A stretch of 40,041 bases of DNA from Cytophagaceae bacterium (GTDB lineage: Bacteria > Bacteroidota > Bacteroidia > Cytophagales > Cytophagaceae). Position 1 is the first letter of the stretch. Each line of letters opens with the position of its first letter. Both the position numbers and the translations under genes were made by a program. The stretch is from positions 1 through 40,041 of the forward strand of contig JALONM010000040.1 in the NCBI GenBank assembly GCA_025454925.1, given 5' to 3'. Of the stretch, positions 18,454-26,474 are shown piece after piece. The notes under the pieces were generated by a model. It ran no database searches. It saw only the letters and a list, made by a program, of their open reading frames with translations, and was not told the origin of the DNA.

Positions 18454-18810
18454 ATGGGACACGCACATCACGGAGAAGACATTGCATTGCAAGTGCTTCC
18501 AAAAGATACCGCTAAAATCCGCACCATCTGGATTACTACTGCCATCCTGGCTGGTCTTACAGCAGTTGAGTTCATTCTGGCATTCGCAATGAGTGCAGGA
18601 ACTATGAAAACTCTATGGTTTGTGCTTTTGACTTTCGCTAAAACGTTTTATATCGTGGGCGAATTCATGCACTTAAAATACGAAGTAAAAACCTTAATCT
18701 GGTGTATCGTATTGCCAACCATGTTCATCATGTGGTTTATTCTTGCCATGTTAATGGAAGGCGACTCTATTCACTTATTGCGTGAATGGGTGCTCACCTG
18801 GGCTCGCTAG
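18454..18810 (+). CDS. coxD: cytochrome c oxidase subunit IV family protein
   Basis: 118 residues with three membrane helices (about 25-46, 54-72 and 79-102). It matches the small prokaryotic subunit IV family, which packs beside subunits I and III. The N-terminus is His-rich (MGHAHHGED), like those of CoxA and the ActF loop in this operon. It is the last structural gene before a strong terminator 9 bp after its stop codon. Confidence 0.88.
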   Translation: MGHAHHGEDIALQVLPKDTAKIRTIWITTAILAGLTAVEFILAFAMSAGTMKTLWFVLLTFAKTFYIVGEFMHLKYEVKTLIWCIVLPTMFIMWFILAMLMEGDSIHLLREWVLTWAR

Positions 18811-18819
18811 TAAAAAATT

Positions 18820-18846
18820 AAAACCCCGATTTATTCGGGGTTTTTT
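18820..18846 (+). terminator. intrinsic terminator after coxD, in the leader of sco1
   Basis: Stem CCCCGA (18824-18829) with TCGGGG (18835-18840), extended by four A-T pairs, loop of five bases, followed by six T (18841-18846). A strong Rho-independent terminator. sco1 starts only 22 bp later, so sco1 and its followers must be expressed by read-through or from a promoter inside coxD. Confidence 0.88.
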
Positions 18847-18868
18847 ATGGTATATCTCCTTTTTCGCC

Positions 18869-19564
18869 ATGACTTCTGATTCCAATACTCAATCTATTAG
18901 CTCTAAGCTAAAACCCTTTCTGATGGCCATTATCGTGGCCATTCCGCTGGGGGTAATTGCGTTCTTATACCTCTTTGGTCAAAACAGACTCACGCTTCCT
19001 GTATATTTTGCGGAAGACTCCAGTCTTACTGTGCAAGGGAAATTTGTAGTCACCAGCGCGCATTCCGTGCCCGACTTCCAATTCATCAATCAAAATGGAA
19101 ATGTATTTTCCTCTGAAGCGCTCAAAGGAAAAATCTGGATCGCCAACTTTGTATTTACCCGTTGTCCGACAATTTGCCCTAAAATGACAACGCAGCTCAC
19201 TCGAGTACAAGAAACCTTTGAAAAGGATACCAGTTTAAAAATCGTATCCTTCACCGTTGACCCTTCTTATGACACCGCAGCGGTGCTTAAGACCTATGCC
19301 AATTCCTACAAAGCCGATGAAAACCGCTGGACTTTTTTGACTGGTGATAAAGAAAAAATTTACAACCTCGGTCAAAAGGGATTCTTCATTACCACCATGG
19401 AAGACACCGTCCGGCCGCTTGAATTCCTGCACAGCGAAAAGTTGGTGCTCGTGGACAAAAAAGGTTGGATTCGCGGTTACTACAACGGTACCGACCGTGA
19501 AGAAGTTGACAAGCTTATTACAGAAGTAAAAGTATTGCAGGAAATGTATCAAAATCCGGAATGA
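18869..19564 (+). CDS. sco1: SCO1/SenC family copper chaperone for cytochrome oxidase
   Basis: 231 residues from the ATG at 18869. The frame is open upstream to 18782, but that part would overlap coxD and the terminator. One N-terminal membrane anchor (about 16-36) is followed by a periplasmic thioredoxin-fold domain. The copper ligands are visible: Cys99 and Cys103 in RCPTICPKM, and His188 in EFLHSEKLVLVD. SCO proteins help build the CuA centre of subunit II, here the OmpA-fused CoxB. Weak expression through the upstream terminator would suit an assembly factor needed in small amounts. Confidence 0.92.
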   Translation: MTSDSNTQSISSKLKPFLMAIIVAIPLGVIAFLYLFGQNRLTLPVYFAEDSSLTVQGKFVVTSAHSVPDFQFINQNGNVFSSEALKGKIWIANFVFTRCPTICPKMTTQLTRVQETFEKDTSLKIVSFTVDPSYDTAAVLKTYANSYKADENRWTFLTGDKEKIYNLGQKGFFITTMEDTVRPLEFLHSEKLVLVDKKGWIRGYYNGTDREEVDKLITEVKVLQEMYQNPE

Positions 19565-19640
19565 TCTTTTTAAGGATATAATTGTTGTATCATTACGAGT
19601 AAAAATTTCTTTAAAGACAAAGTATACCATACCATTGCAG

Positions 19641-20192
19641 ATGAACACCACCGAAATAGCTCCTAGTTTTCAGGCTTCCAAACGATACGACACACTCATT
19701 CGCATTTTGTCCATTGCCATACCTATCGTAGTGGCGCTCCTGTTCGGTATCCGTCAGAAAATCGACCTGGGATCCTGGACAAAGTTATTGCCACATATCA
19801 ACGGAGCCTTTAACTCACTCACCGCGTTGGCTCTTGTGATGGGCTATGCTTCCATACGCATGAAAAACATCGTTTGGCATAGGCGTTTTATGACGATTGC
19901 CTTTCTTTTGGGCTCGTTATTCCTGGTTTCCTACGTGCTGTATCATTTCACCAACGCCAGCACGGCCTACGGGGGAGAGGGAATCACAAAAATCATTTAT
20001 TATATCTTGCTCCTCTCGCACATCGTGCTGGCTGGTGTAGTAGTGCCATTCGTTTTGTACGCCTTGTATTATGCCTGGACGGCCCAATTCGACAAACATG
20101 TTAAAGTTGTCAAGTGGACATTCCCCATCTGGCTCTACGTGTCGGTTTCCGGAGTATTGGTATACGTCATGATTTCGCCTTACTACAAGTAA
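19641..20192 (+). CDS. DUF420 family membrane protein, probable oxidase assembly factor
   Basis: 183 residues from ATG 19641; an in-frame TTG at 19635 would add two residues and is less likely. Five membrane helices carry several His near membrane edges (His52 in LPHINGAFN, His80 in VWHRRFM, His102 in LYHFTN, His127 in LLSHIVLAG, His153). DUF420 genes are frequently found beside sco1 in cox operons of Bacteroidota and Bacillota, and the His pattern suggests copper or heme binding, but the biochemical role is not established to my knowledge. Confidence 0.85.
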   Translation: MNTTEIAPSFQASKRYDTLIRILSIAIPIVVALLFGIRQKIDLGSWTKLLPHINGAFNSLTALALVMGYASIRMKNIVWHRRFMTIAFLLGSLFLVSYVLYHFTNASTAYGGEGITKIIYYILLLSHIVLAGVVVPFVLYALYYAWTAQFDKHVKVVKWTFPIWLYVSVSGVLVYVMISPYYK

Positions 20193-20237
20193 GCAATATC
20201 GATTTTAAAATAGGTAGTGAATTTAATTTATACGCAC

Positions 20238-20507
20238 ATGAAGAGGATATCAAAAGTAATATTGGTTTTTGCTTTATTGACAGTATTGTTCATGCTGCTT
20301 CCAACAGAGGCCTGGGCTTGTCCGAATTGCAAAAGCGCTACCGACAGCGGCCAATGGAGTAATAGAGGTCTCAACACCGGAATCTTATACCTCATGGCCG
20401 TTCCCTACCTTGCGGTATCTTTAGTGGCATATTTTTGGTGGAGACATAGTCGCAAAAACAAGCAAGAGCAGGAACGCATCGCCAGTATTCTGAAAGATAA
20501 ATTATAA
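20238..20507 (+). CDS. small membrane protein with a CPNC motif, last gene of the oxidase assembly cluster
   Basis: 89 residues from ATG 20238; an upstream in-frame GTG at 20217 is possible but would put seven extra residues before a good signal sequence. The hydrophobic N-terminus (about 5-26) acts as signal or anchor. CPNC (28-31) comes immediately after it on the periplasmic side, then a short Asn/Gly-rich loop, a second helix (about 47-67) and a basic/charged C-terminal tail in the cytoplasm. The CxxC at the membrane surface next to SCO1 suggests a copper or thiol-exchange role in CuA assembly; this is inference from position and motif. It ends near a GC-rich hairpin region. Confidence 0.7.
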   Translation: MKRISKVILVFALLTVLFMLLPTEAWACPNCKSATDSGQWSNRGLNTGILYLMAVPYLAVSLVAYFWWRHSRKNKQEQERIASILKDKL

Positions 20508-20544
20508 CTCCAATACTTTATTCCATTTCTTGAAAGGATAAATG

Positions 20545-20650
20545 AGTGGGCGGCTCTTCCGGCTATCGCTTCAATGCCATGGCGCTGCAGGCGCCATGGG
20601 CTTTCCGCTCTATCCGGGCCGCAAGGTGCTCTCAATTGCAGATAGAATGA
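20545..20650. repeat. GC-rich palindromic element, REP-like
   Basis: This stretch is much richer in G+C than its flanks. Its core is a perfect hairpin: CCATGGCGC (20577-20585), loop TGCAG, GCGCCATGG (20591-20599). Outer parts GCGGCTCTTCCGG and CCGGGCCGC can also pair imperfectly. The overall arrangement resembles extragenic palindromic repeats seen in many copies in some Bacteroidota genomes. It lies between convergent genes, so it may also end transcription from both sides. Only one copy is seen in this window. Confidence 0.55.
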
Positions 20651-20671
20651 GCCACACAGCTTGCCGCTTCC

Positions 20672-21019
20672 TTACCTCTCAATACGGATTTTTTTGTTTT
20701 TCTTCGCTGTATCTCTGCCCCAGTTGGCCAAGGCTGTCAGCACAGGAATAAGTGACTTGCCAAACGCCGTCAATTCGTATTCCACTTTCAGGGGCGGCTT
20801 ACTGGTATATACCGTTCGTTTTACCAAACCATCTTCTTCCAATTCTTTCAATTGCAAACTAATAGTTCGTTCGGTTACCATTGGTAACTCTTTCCTCAAT
20901 TCACTATAACGTTTTTTTTCAATTAAATGAATTAGAATTACCGCTTTCCATTTCCCCCCAATATAGTGCATGGTAAGGCTGGTGCTGCAGGGAAATTGCT
21001 TGTCGTCTATACAATACAT
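20672..21019 (-). CDS. HxlR family transcriptional regulator
   Basis: 115 residues, normal length for HxlR winged-helix regulators. Cys3 and Cys11 near the N-terminus (CIDDKQFPC) precede the winged helix: HYIGGKWKAVILIHL, then KRYSELRKELPMVTERTISLQLKELEEDGLV and the wing. HxlR members often sense electrophiles or oxidants through an N-terminal Cys and control adjacent redox enzyme genes. The gene is divergent from a nitroreductase gene, 93 bp away, a common pairing, and the gap holds dyads that could be its operator. A -7 box (TATCTTTG on the minus strand, 21055-21048) stands 29 bp before the start codon. Confidence 0.9.
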   Translation of the reverse strand: MYCIDDKQFPCSTSLTMHYIGGKWKAVILIHLIEKKRYSELRKELPMVTERTISLQLKELEEDGLVKRTVYTSKPPLKVEYELTAFGKSLIPVLTALANWGRDTAKKNKKIRIER

Positions 21020-21047
21020 CGGATACTATCAATATTGACCGTTATTG

Positions 21048-21055
21048 CAAAGATA
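21048..21055 (-). promoter_or_regulatory. candidate -7 element of the HxlR gene
   Basis: Read on the minus strand this is TATCTTTG, an exact fit to the Bacteroidota TAnnTTTG box. It lies 29 bp before the HxlR ATG. No good -33 TTG is found at the right distance, which is common in regulated promoters. Confidence 0.45.
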
Positions 21056-21059
21056 TGGA

Positions 21060-21094
21060 ACTATACTTAGTATTGTAGAATAAAAAAGTATAGT
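21060..21094. promoter_or_regulatory. inverted repeat between HxlR and nitroreductase genes, candidate operator
   Basis: ACTATACTT (21060-21068) and AAGTATAGT (21086-21094) are perfect 9-bp inverted repeats separated by 17 bp. Each arm runs into a smaller near-palindrome (TACTTAGTA and TAGTACTA). The site lies directly upstream of the HxlR -7 box, where binding would control both divergent genes. Confidence 0.5.
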
Positions 21095-21112
21095 ACTAAA
21101 CTCATTATTCCG

Positions 21113-21713
21113 ATGGATTTTTTAACCCTGTCCCAAAATCGATATACTACCAAAAAGTATGACTCCAATAAAAAATTGGCAAAAGATACGTTGACCCAAT
21201 TAAAAGAAATTCTGCGTTTAGCGCCATCATCCATCAACAGCCAACCCTGGAATTTCATTTTCGTTTCCGATGAAAAAACAAAAACTGGAATTGGCCAAGG
21301 TATCCTATTTCAACGAGCAAAAAATAAACGATGCCAGTCATTTGGTGGTATTTAATGCGATAACCAGTATCGAAAAGTTTGAAGAACAAATTAAAAAAAA
21401 TTTACCCGAGGGTTCCGTGAATTATTATATGAATTTTATAAAACCCTTACCTGAATCGGAAATTAAAGCTTGGCTAAAACATCAGGTATATCTTTCGCTC
21501 GGTTTTTTTCTGGCCGCTTGCGCGAGTATGGAAATAGACAGTACTCCCATGGAAGGAATTAAGTCGGAAGAATATTCGAGAATTCTGGGCTTGCATGACT
21601 ACCAGGCAGTGTTTGCTGTGGCCATCGGATACCGCCATCCGGAAGACAGCAATCAACCTGCCATGAAGCCCAAAGCACGTTTGAATGTAGAGAGTATCAT
21701 TCAAGAGTTATAA
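21113..21713 (+). pseudogene. NfsB-like FMN nitroreductase, interrupted by a single-base frameshift
   Basis: The first frame (21113-21355) gives the N-terminus with RYTTKKYD and LAPSSINSQPWNF, which bind FMN in NfsB-type nitroreductases. The second frame (21270-21713) gives the rest, including NDASHLVVFNA, QVYLSLGFFLAACASMEID and VAIGYRHPED. Both match one protein of about 199 residues if one A is removed from the A5 run at 21280-21284 (or the A6 run at 21273-21278), which restores SDEKTKLELAKVSYF. The needed shift is +1, so the A-rich heptamer here is not a normal -1 slippery site. The cause is a recent mutation, phase variation in the A-run, or a sequencing error. The intact enzyme would reduce nitro compounds or quinones with NAD(P)H. 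Confidence 0.85.
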
Positions 21714-21898
21714 AGAAGGGCAGTGACCTATACACTCAAAAAAATTGGGCACTATTCCCTTATTGGGCCTTTAAACCTTCAAGGATTAGAAATTCGTAAG
21801 AGGGTATGCGGGTTTTAACTCTCGAACCCTTGTAGGTTTGAAGTAGAACAATTATCTGGAAAATAGAACCATTATTTTTCATCCATCATAAACAACTA

Positions 21899-21939
21899 CA
21901 ATGCTTCATACAGAAAAAAATATTCTGTAAGAAGCATTG
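21899..21939. terminator. long hairpin downstream of the CBM9-like T9SS gene
   Basis: CAATGCTTC (21899-21907) pairs with GAAGCATTG (21931-21939), and TACAGAA (21909-21915) pairs with TTCTGTA (21923-21929), with one A-A mismatch between; the loop is seven bases. It starts 28 bp after the minus-strand stop codon. The stretch after it on the minus strand is only moderately T-rich, so termination is likely but not proven. The rest of 21714-21967 shows nothing else I can support. Confidence 0.6.
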
Positions 21940-21967
21940 GAAAAAAAAGTAATTCGGATGGGAATTG

Positions 21968-22963
21968 TTACTGTTGATAAAGGATGCGTTTGTTTAACAG
22001 ATGGCCTTCATTGGTTTCTGCAACAATAACGTACATGCCCGTAGGAGCTTTCAGCGATGCCGGATACTGATCACCGTCCTGGTGAAATACGGGAACACCA
22101 GTACTACTATAAACGGTGTATTGAATAATTTTTTCACCTGAATTTTTTACTACTAATTGCGACTTGTCAATTTCCAGGAAGGACTCCAGGGAAAGAGTTG
22201 CTGGTACGCCTTTCAAATGAATGTTCCCAAAATAGTCAGAAGTTTTATAGTTATCATCGTTGTGTCCGGCGGGCATTACTTCACTGCCTATAAAACTTTC
22301 GCGCACATTGCTTCCATCATCATCGCAGTATGCTAAGCTAAAACCACAGGTCTTCCCGTTAAACAAACTTACAGGCGTATTGGGACCTGCGTTGGTATAC
22401 CCATTTCCATAAATCGTCATGGCCAATTCCCAGGTATGCAGGTTTCCTGCGCTCTTAATATCAGATTGTACATGCGAATTGTACAAATGCGGCTGGCAGT
22501 CGGTACCAAGGTCTACCACATCTCCGTTAATAGCCACATGGTAAGCAAATGCCTGGTAATTGCATTGATGGTTACCATTCGAATTATCTTCGTCAATAAA
22601 AATTTCCACACAGTCGTCATTGTACCATTGATCAAGAGGGTTGGTATGTCCATCATAAAGGGCATTATCGGTTAGTTCTGCCAATATGTAAATCTTATTA
22701 CCATACCAGCAAAGCTTAAATCTTCCTTGGAAATCCGATGCAGTAGGAGTGGCACCCAACCAAACCTGATCCATGGTTTTCCAGGCGGCGTAGGACCAGA
22801 TAGGTTCCAGCGCCTCACCATCTATGGTCGGAGCCGCATCGGCTTGGTAAACATCATAATTGGATTGTGACAATGCAGGCTGGGAAGCAAAAAAAATAAA
22901 CAGGCTTGCCAGGATGCACCATGTGTGTGCTTGGAATGGAGATAGCGTTAAAACGTACTTCAT
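21968..22963 (-). CDS. secreted protein with CBM9-like domain and T9SS sorting domain
   Basis: 331 residues. A signal peptide (about 1-32, ending ALSQS) is followed by a CBM9-like beta-sandwich (about 40-255): APTIDGEALEPIW at the start, RFKLCWYGNKIYILAELTDN, and DDCVEIFIDEDNSNG. This family (DOMON-like carbohydrate-binding module 9) binds sugars in xylanases, but also occurs in proteins of unknown role. The last 70 residues resemble a type IX secretion sorting domain: VYSSTGVPVFHQ, then PTGMYVIVAE, then basic KRILYQQ at the end. The product is probably secreted or attached at the surface. No catalytic domain is present. It is divergent from the next gene. Confidence 0.82.
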   Translation of the reverse strand: MKYVLTLSPFQAHTWCILASLFIFFASQPALSQSNYDVYQADAAPTIDGEALEPIWSYAAWKTMDQVWLGATPTASDFQGRFKLCWYGNKIYILAELTDNALYDGHTNPLDQWYNDDCVEIFIDEDNSNGNHQCNYQAFAYHVAINGDVVDLGTDCQPHLYNSHVQSDIKSAGNLHTWELAMTIYGNGYTNAGPNTPVSLFNGKTCGFSLAYCDDDGSNVRESFIGSEVMPAGHNDDNYKTSDYFGNIHLKGVPATLSLESFLEIDKSQLVVKNSGEKIIQYTVYSSTGVPVFHQDGDQYPASLKAPTGMYVIVAETNEGHLLNKRILYQQ

Positions 22964-23257
22964 GCGTCAAAAAGTTTGGGTTATAAGGAACTAGAAATCC
23001 ATTTCCTTCGAAAAAGAAAATAGTACATGAAAGTAAATGCAATTGAGATTGAAATTTTAATATACTATAGTTGGGTTTTTTTGTCGCTTGGGTAGCAAGT
23101 CAAGTGGCCAATACAATTTAAAAACCTGGTTATTTTGGTATTTACTTATTTTCATTCTTAGTATTGACTGAAGGCTTGGATGGGTGTTAGGTAAAGTTAT
23201 CCCATAAAGGTATATTAGATAGTAAGTTTATTTAAAATTCCATTTTATGTAGTGATT

Positions 23258-26200
23258 ATGAAAGCTTTTTTAACCCAAACACTATTTATTATTTTCTTTT
23301 CACAGGTTGTATGGGGGGCTGCCCCTATCAATGATGTTTGCGCCAATGCCACCGTATTGACCAGTAGTCCCTCGTGCTCGTATATTTCAGGCACAGTGGC
23401 GGAAGCCACGGGCAGCGGCAGTGGATGTTCCGGAAATCCCAACGACGATGTTTGGTATACATTTACCGCCACCTCTACCCAGCATACCATTTCAGTAATA
23501 AGTTCCACTGAATTTGATGCTGTGATAGAAATGCTGAGCGCATGTAATGGTACACTCCAGTATTGCATCAACAATACCTATGAAGGAGCCGAAGAACTAT
23601 TATTTGCCAGAAATTTAACCATTGGCAGCACGTATATATTTCGAGTGTACCACGTGTCAGCACAAGTACCCGCCACAACTACTTTTCAGGTTTGCCTGAC
23701 AGCCACTCCAGTTCCGGCTAACGACAATTGCGCCAATGCCACCAATATTACAGTAAGCAATTCCTGCAACGCCATCAACGGAATGGTGATGGGGGCCAGT
23801 CAATCGCTGGCGGCCTGCAGCGGAGCTGCCGACGACGATGTGTGGTATTCCTTCAGTGCAGCATCCGCCAATACCACGATCCGTGTGAATGGAGCTTCTG
23901 GCTTTGATCCTGTGGTAGAATTATTTTCAGATTGCTCGGGTACTTCCATAACCTGCATGGATGCCCGTGCCGATCGTACCGAAGAAATTTTGGCAACGGG
24001 ATTAACCGTTGGTCAAGTTTATTACGTTCGTGTATATCATTTCAATTTAGATTTTCCTCCCATACCAGAGTTTACCATCTGCATTTTTAATACACCTCAG
24101 GTACCTGTCAATGATAACTGCTCCAATGCCATATCGCTGGTGCCATCTGCCACCTGCAATCTTATTAGTGGAACTACCCTGGGTGCAACTGAATCGCTTT
24201 CGGGCTGTTCAGGCAATGCCAACGACGATGTATGGTATTCTTTTACTCCCACCGTTGCTTCTGTAGATATTCAGGTGATAGCATCCCCAACGTTCGACCC
24301 GGTTATTGAACTATTTTCTGGTTGCGGTACCGGTTCCATTACCTGCGAAGACAACAGCGGAGCAGGAAGTGATGAATTGATCAGCATAAATGGATTGACT
24401 GTTGGGGCTACCTATTATTTCAGGGTATACCACTATTCCATCAACCAGATTGATGAGCCAGATTTTGAAGTTTGTGTAAGAAATAGAGCGGTGGCACCAC
24501 CTCCTGCAAATGATGATTGCGCCAATGCTCTATTGCTTAGCCAAGGTAGTGAATGTGTTCCGGTAGAAGGTTCTACCTATGGAGCCACTCAATCATTTAC
24601 CGGATGCACCGGCAATGCCAACGACGATGTTTGGTTCCGATTTCAACCTACTTCCACCAACCCTATACTAGAGGTTACGGGTTTATCAGGATTTGATGCG
24701 GTATTGCATGTGCTCGATGCCTGCAATGGGAATACGCTGGCGTGCTTAAACAACAAAGGTTCCGGAAATTCAGAAGTATATAAATCGTCGGGGCTTACGA
24801 TTGGCGCAACATATTATGCTCGCGTATATCATGCCACTGCCAGTAAGCCCGATACTTCCAGTTTTCGCATTTGTTTGAAAGACGCCCCTCCGGTGCCTTC
24901 CAACGATGAGTGTCCCAATGCCACCGCTCTTGTTGTTAACGCTACCTGCGTAGCCGTGAACGGAACAACCTTAGGTGCCTCACAATCCCTATCAGGCTGT
25001 CAGGGATTGGCCGACGATGATGTGTGGTATTCGTTTACGGCTACCGACGATTCTATCACCATCCGGGCGGAGGGCAGTATTGGTTTTGATGCCGTTATTG
25101 AATTGTTTGATGCCTGTGGAGGCATGAGCCTGGGATGTACCGATCAAACGGGTAGTGGAGGAGTAGAGCGTTTGTATGCTACTTCACTCACCATTGGATC
25201 TGTTTATAAATTCCGCATCTACCATTATTCTGATGAAGCAATTGCGCCGGCTCAATTTTCAGTATGTGTCACCGAGACTCCTCCGGCACCAGCCAACGAC
25301 CAGTGCAACATGGCCATTGCACTTACACCGGCAACTACTTGCACGCCGGTAACAGGAACTTCCGAAAGCGCCACACAATCTTTGCCAGGTTGCATAGGCA
25401 ATGCCAACGACGATGTATGGTATTCCTTCAACGCTACCCAAACCCGCATGTTGATCGAAGCACAAGGTGGAAATGAATATAATCCGGTGTTGGAAATATT
25501 CGACGGATGTGCGGGGGCTTCTATCCTTTGTGCCGACAATACCTTCAGCGGCGACAAAGAATCTCTGTACGCTTCTACACTCACCATAGGCAATACGTAT
25601 TACCTACGTATTTATCATGCCTATCAGCTTACTCCCGAAAATGCTATGTTCAATATTTGTGTTTCAGAAGTCGCAGCCCCAGCCAACGACGCCTGTTCTG
25701 GCGCTCAAGCCATTACTGTCAACGACTATTGCGCGTATACCGATGGAACACTCACCGGAGCAACTTCTACTAGTCCAGCTTGCCTGGGGACGATCGGTGC
25801 CGACGTATGGTATTCGTTTACAGCACCGTCCCAGCAAGTACAAATATCAGCCTTAGGATCCTTATTTTTTGATGCAGTGACCGAAGTGTTAGATGCTTGT
25901 TCCGGTGCATCCCTGGCTTGCACCAACGAGGTCGGCAATGGAATGGAAGAAATAACAAGCCTCACCGGTCTTACCACAGGAAATACGTATTACCTGCGAA
26001 TTTATCACAACGGTAGTCAAGCCCCCTCTTCCACTACATTTTCGGTGTGTGCCGTTGATTTAATTGCCTCTACCGAAACTACAAGGTTAGAAACGAACCT
26101 GGCTCAAGTATACCCGAATCCCACACAGGAAAAGGTGATGGTGAAATTTCCCCAAGGCTCGGTCTTGCAAGGTTACCGTTTGCTAAGCGCTTTGGGTACG

Positions 26201-26341
26201 CCAGTATTGACGAAAGAACAAACCTATTCGTCGGAAGCTATGATTCCATTGAATGGAATACCCGATGGAGTGTACATGCTGGAGTTAAAGTTCAACGGAG
26301 AAGTGCAATACCTGCGATTATGTGTCAGTGCAGCACCTTGA
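23258..26341 (+). CDS. T9SS-secreted repeat protein with seven PPC-like domains
   Basis: 1027 residues from ATG 23258 (a GTG at 23252 would add two). After a signal peptide (1-21), seven domains of about 130 residues follow, starting near DNA 23321, 23711, 24101, 24500, 24893, 25286 and 25676. Each begins with ANDxCxNA, has a Cys-rich middle with NDDVWYSF, then FDAVIELFDAC and TIGxTYYxRVYH, and ends with FxVCV. These resemble the bacterial pre-peptidase C-terminal (PPC) beta-sandwich, here probably held by disulfides. The final 85 residues (QVYPNPTQEKVMVKF to the end) are a clear Por secretion tail. No enzyme domain is seen, so an adhesin or surface-matrix role is the best guess. Confidence 0.85.
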   Translation: MKAFLTQTLFIIFFSQVVWGAAPINDVCANATVLTSSPSCSYISGTVAEATGSGSGCSGNPNDDVWYTFTATSTQHTISVISSTEFDAVIEMLSACNGTLQYCINNTYEGAEELLFARNLTIGSTYIFRVYHVSAQVPATTTFQVCLTATPVPANDNCANATNITVSNSCNAINGMVMGASQSLAACSGAADDDVWYSFSAASANTTIRVNGASGFDPVVELFSDCSGTSITCMDARADRTEEILATGLTVGQVYYVRVYHFNLDFPPIPEFTICIFNTPQVPVNDNCSNAISLVPSATCNLISGTTLGATESLSGCSGNANDDVWYSFTPTVASVDIQVIASPTFDPVIELFSGCGTGSITCEDNSGAGSDELISINGLTVGATYYFRVYHYSINQIDEPDFEVCVRNRAVAPPPANDDCANALLLSQGSECVPVEGSTYGATQSFTGCTGNANDDVWFRFQPTSTNPILEVTGLSGFDAVLHVLDACNGNTLACLNNKGSGNSEVYKSSGLTIGATYYARVYHATASKPDTSSFRICLKDAPPVPSNDECPNATALVVNATCVAVNGTTLGASQSLSGCQGLADDDVWYSFTATDDSITIRAEGSIGFDAVIELFDACGGMSLGCTDQTGSGGVERLYATSLTIGSVYKFRIYHYSDEAIAPAQFSVCVTETPPAPANDQCNMAIALTPATTCTPVTGTSESATQSLPGCIGNANDDVWYSFNATQTRMLIEAQGGNEYNPVLEIFDGCAGASILCADNTFSGDKESLYASTLTIGNTYYLRIYHAYQLTPENAMFNICVSEVAAPANDACSGAQAITVNDYCAYTDGTLTGATSTSPACLGTIGADVWYSFTAPSQQVQISALGSLFFDAVTEVLDACSGASLACTNEVGNGMEEITSLTGLTTGNTYYLRIYHNGSQAPSSTTFSVCAVDLIASTETTRLETNLAQVYPNPTQEKVMVKFPQGSVLQGYRLLSALGTPVLTKEQTYSSEAMIPLNGIPDGVYMLELKFNGEVQYLRLCVSAAP
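23321..26060 (+). repeat. seven direct repeats, 390-399 bp period
   Basis: Internal repeats of the T9SS protein above. The units begin at 23321, 23711, 24101, 24500, 24893, 25286 and 25676. Spacing is 390, 390, 399, 393, 393 and 390 bp. The units are diverged except for short near-identical blocks such as AATGCCAACGACGATGT. The array is therefore old, with local homogenisation possible. Confidence 0.85.
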
Positions 26342-26377
26342 GGTAGTACTTTTTCTACATTTACTAAGATGTAAAAT

Positions 26378-26410
26378 TTAGGCCAATGGGATTTTTTCTC
26401 ATTGGCCTAA
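26378..26410 (+). terminator. hairpin terminator after the PPC-repeat gene
   Basis: TTAGGCCAATG (26378-26388) pairs with CATTGGCCTAA (26400-26410), an 11-bp perfect stem with an 11-base loop that contains T6. It has no T-run after it, so it may work as a pause or mRNA-end hairpin. Confidence 0.6.
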
Positions 26411-26474
26411 TTCGTATTGCCACACTTGTAAAATATTTACTACCTTGATACAACTAGATAGATAGTAAGAGTCT

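Noticed and set aside
20542-20751. 69-residue plus-strand frame across the REP-like element
   Set aside because: It runs through a palindrome and into the HxlR gene on the other strand; no protein features.
21272-21285. A-rich heptamer as a programmed -1 frameshift in the nitroreductase gene
   Set aside because: The two frames need a +1 shift, not -1, so the usual slippery mechanism does not fit.
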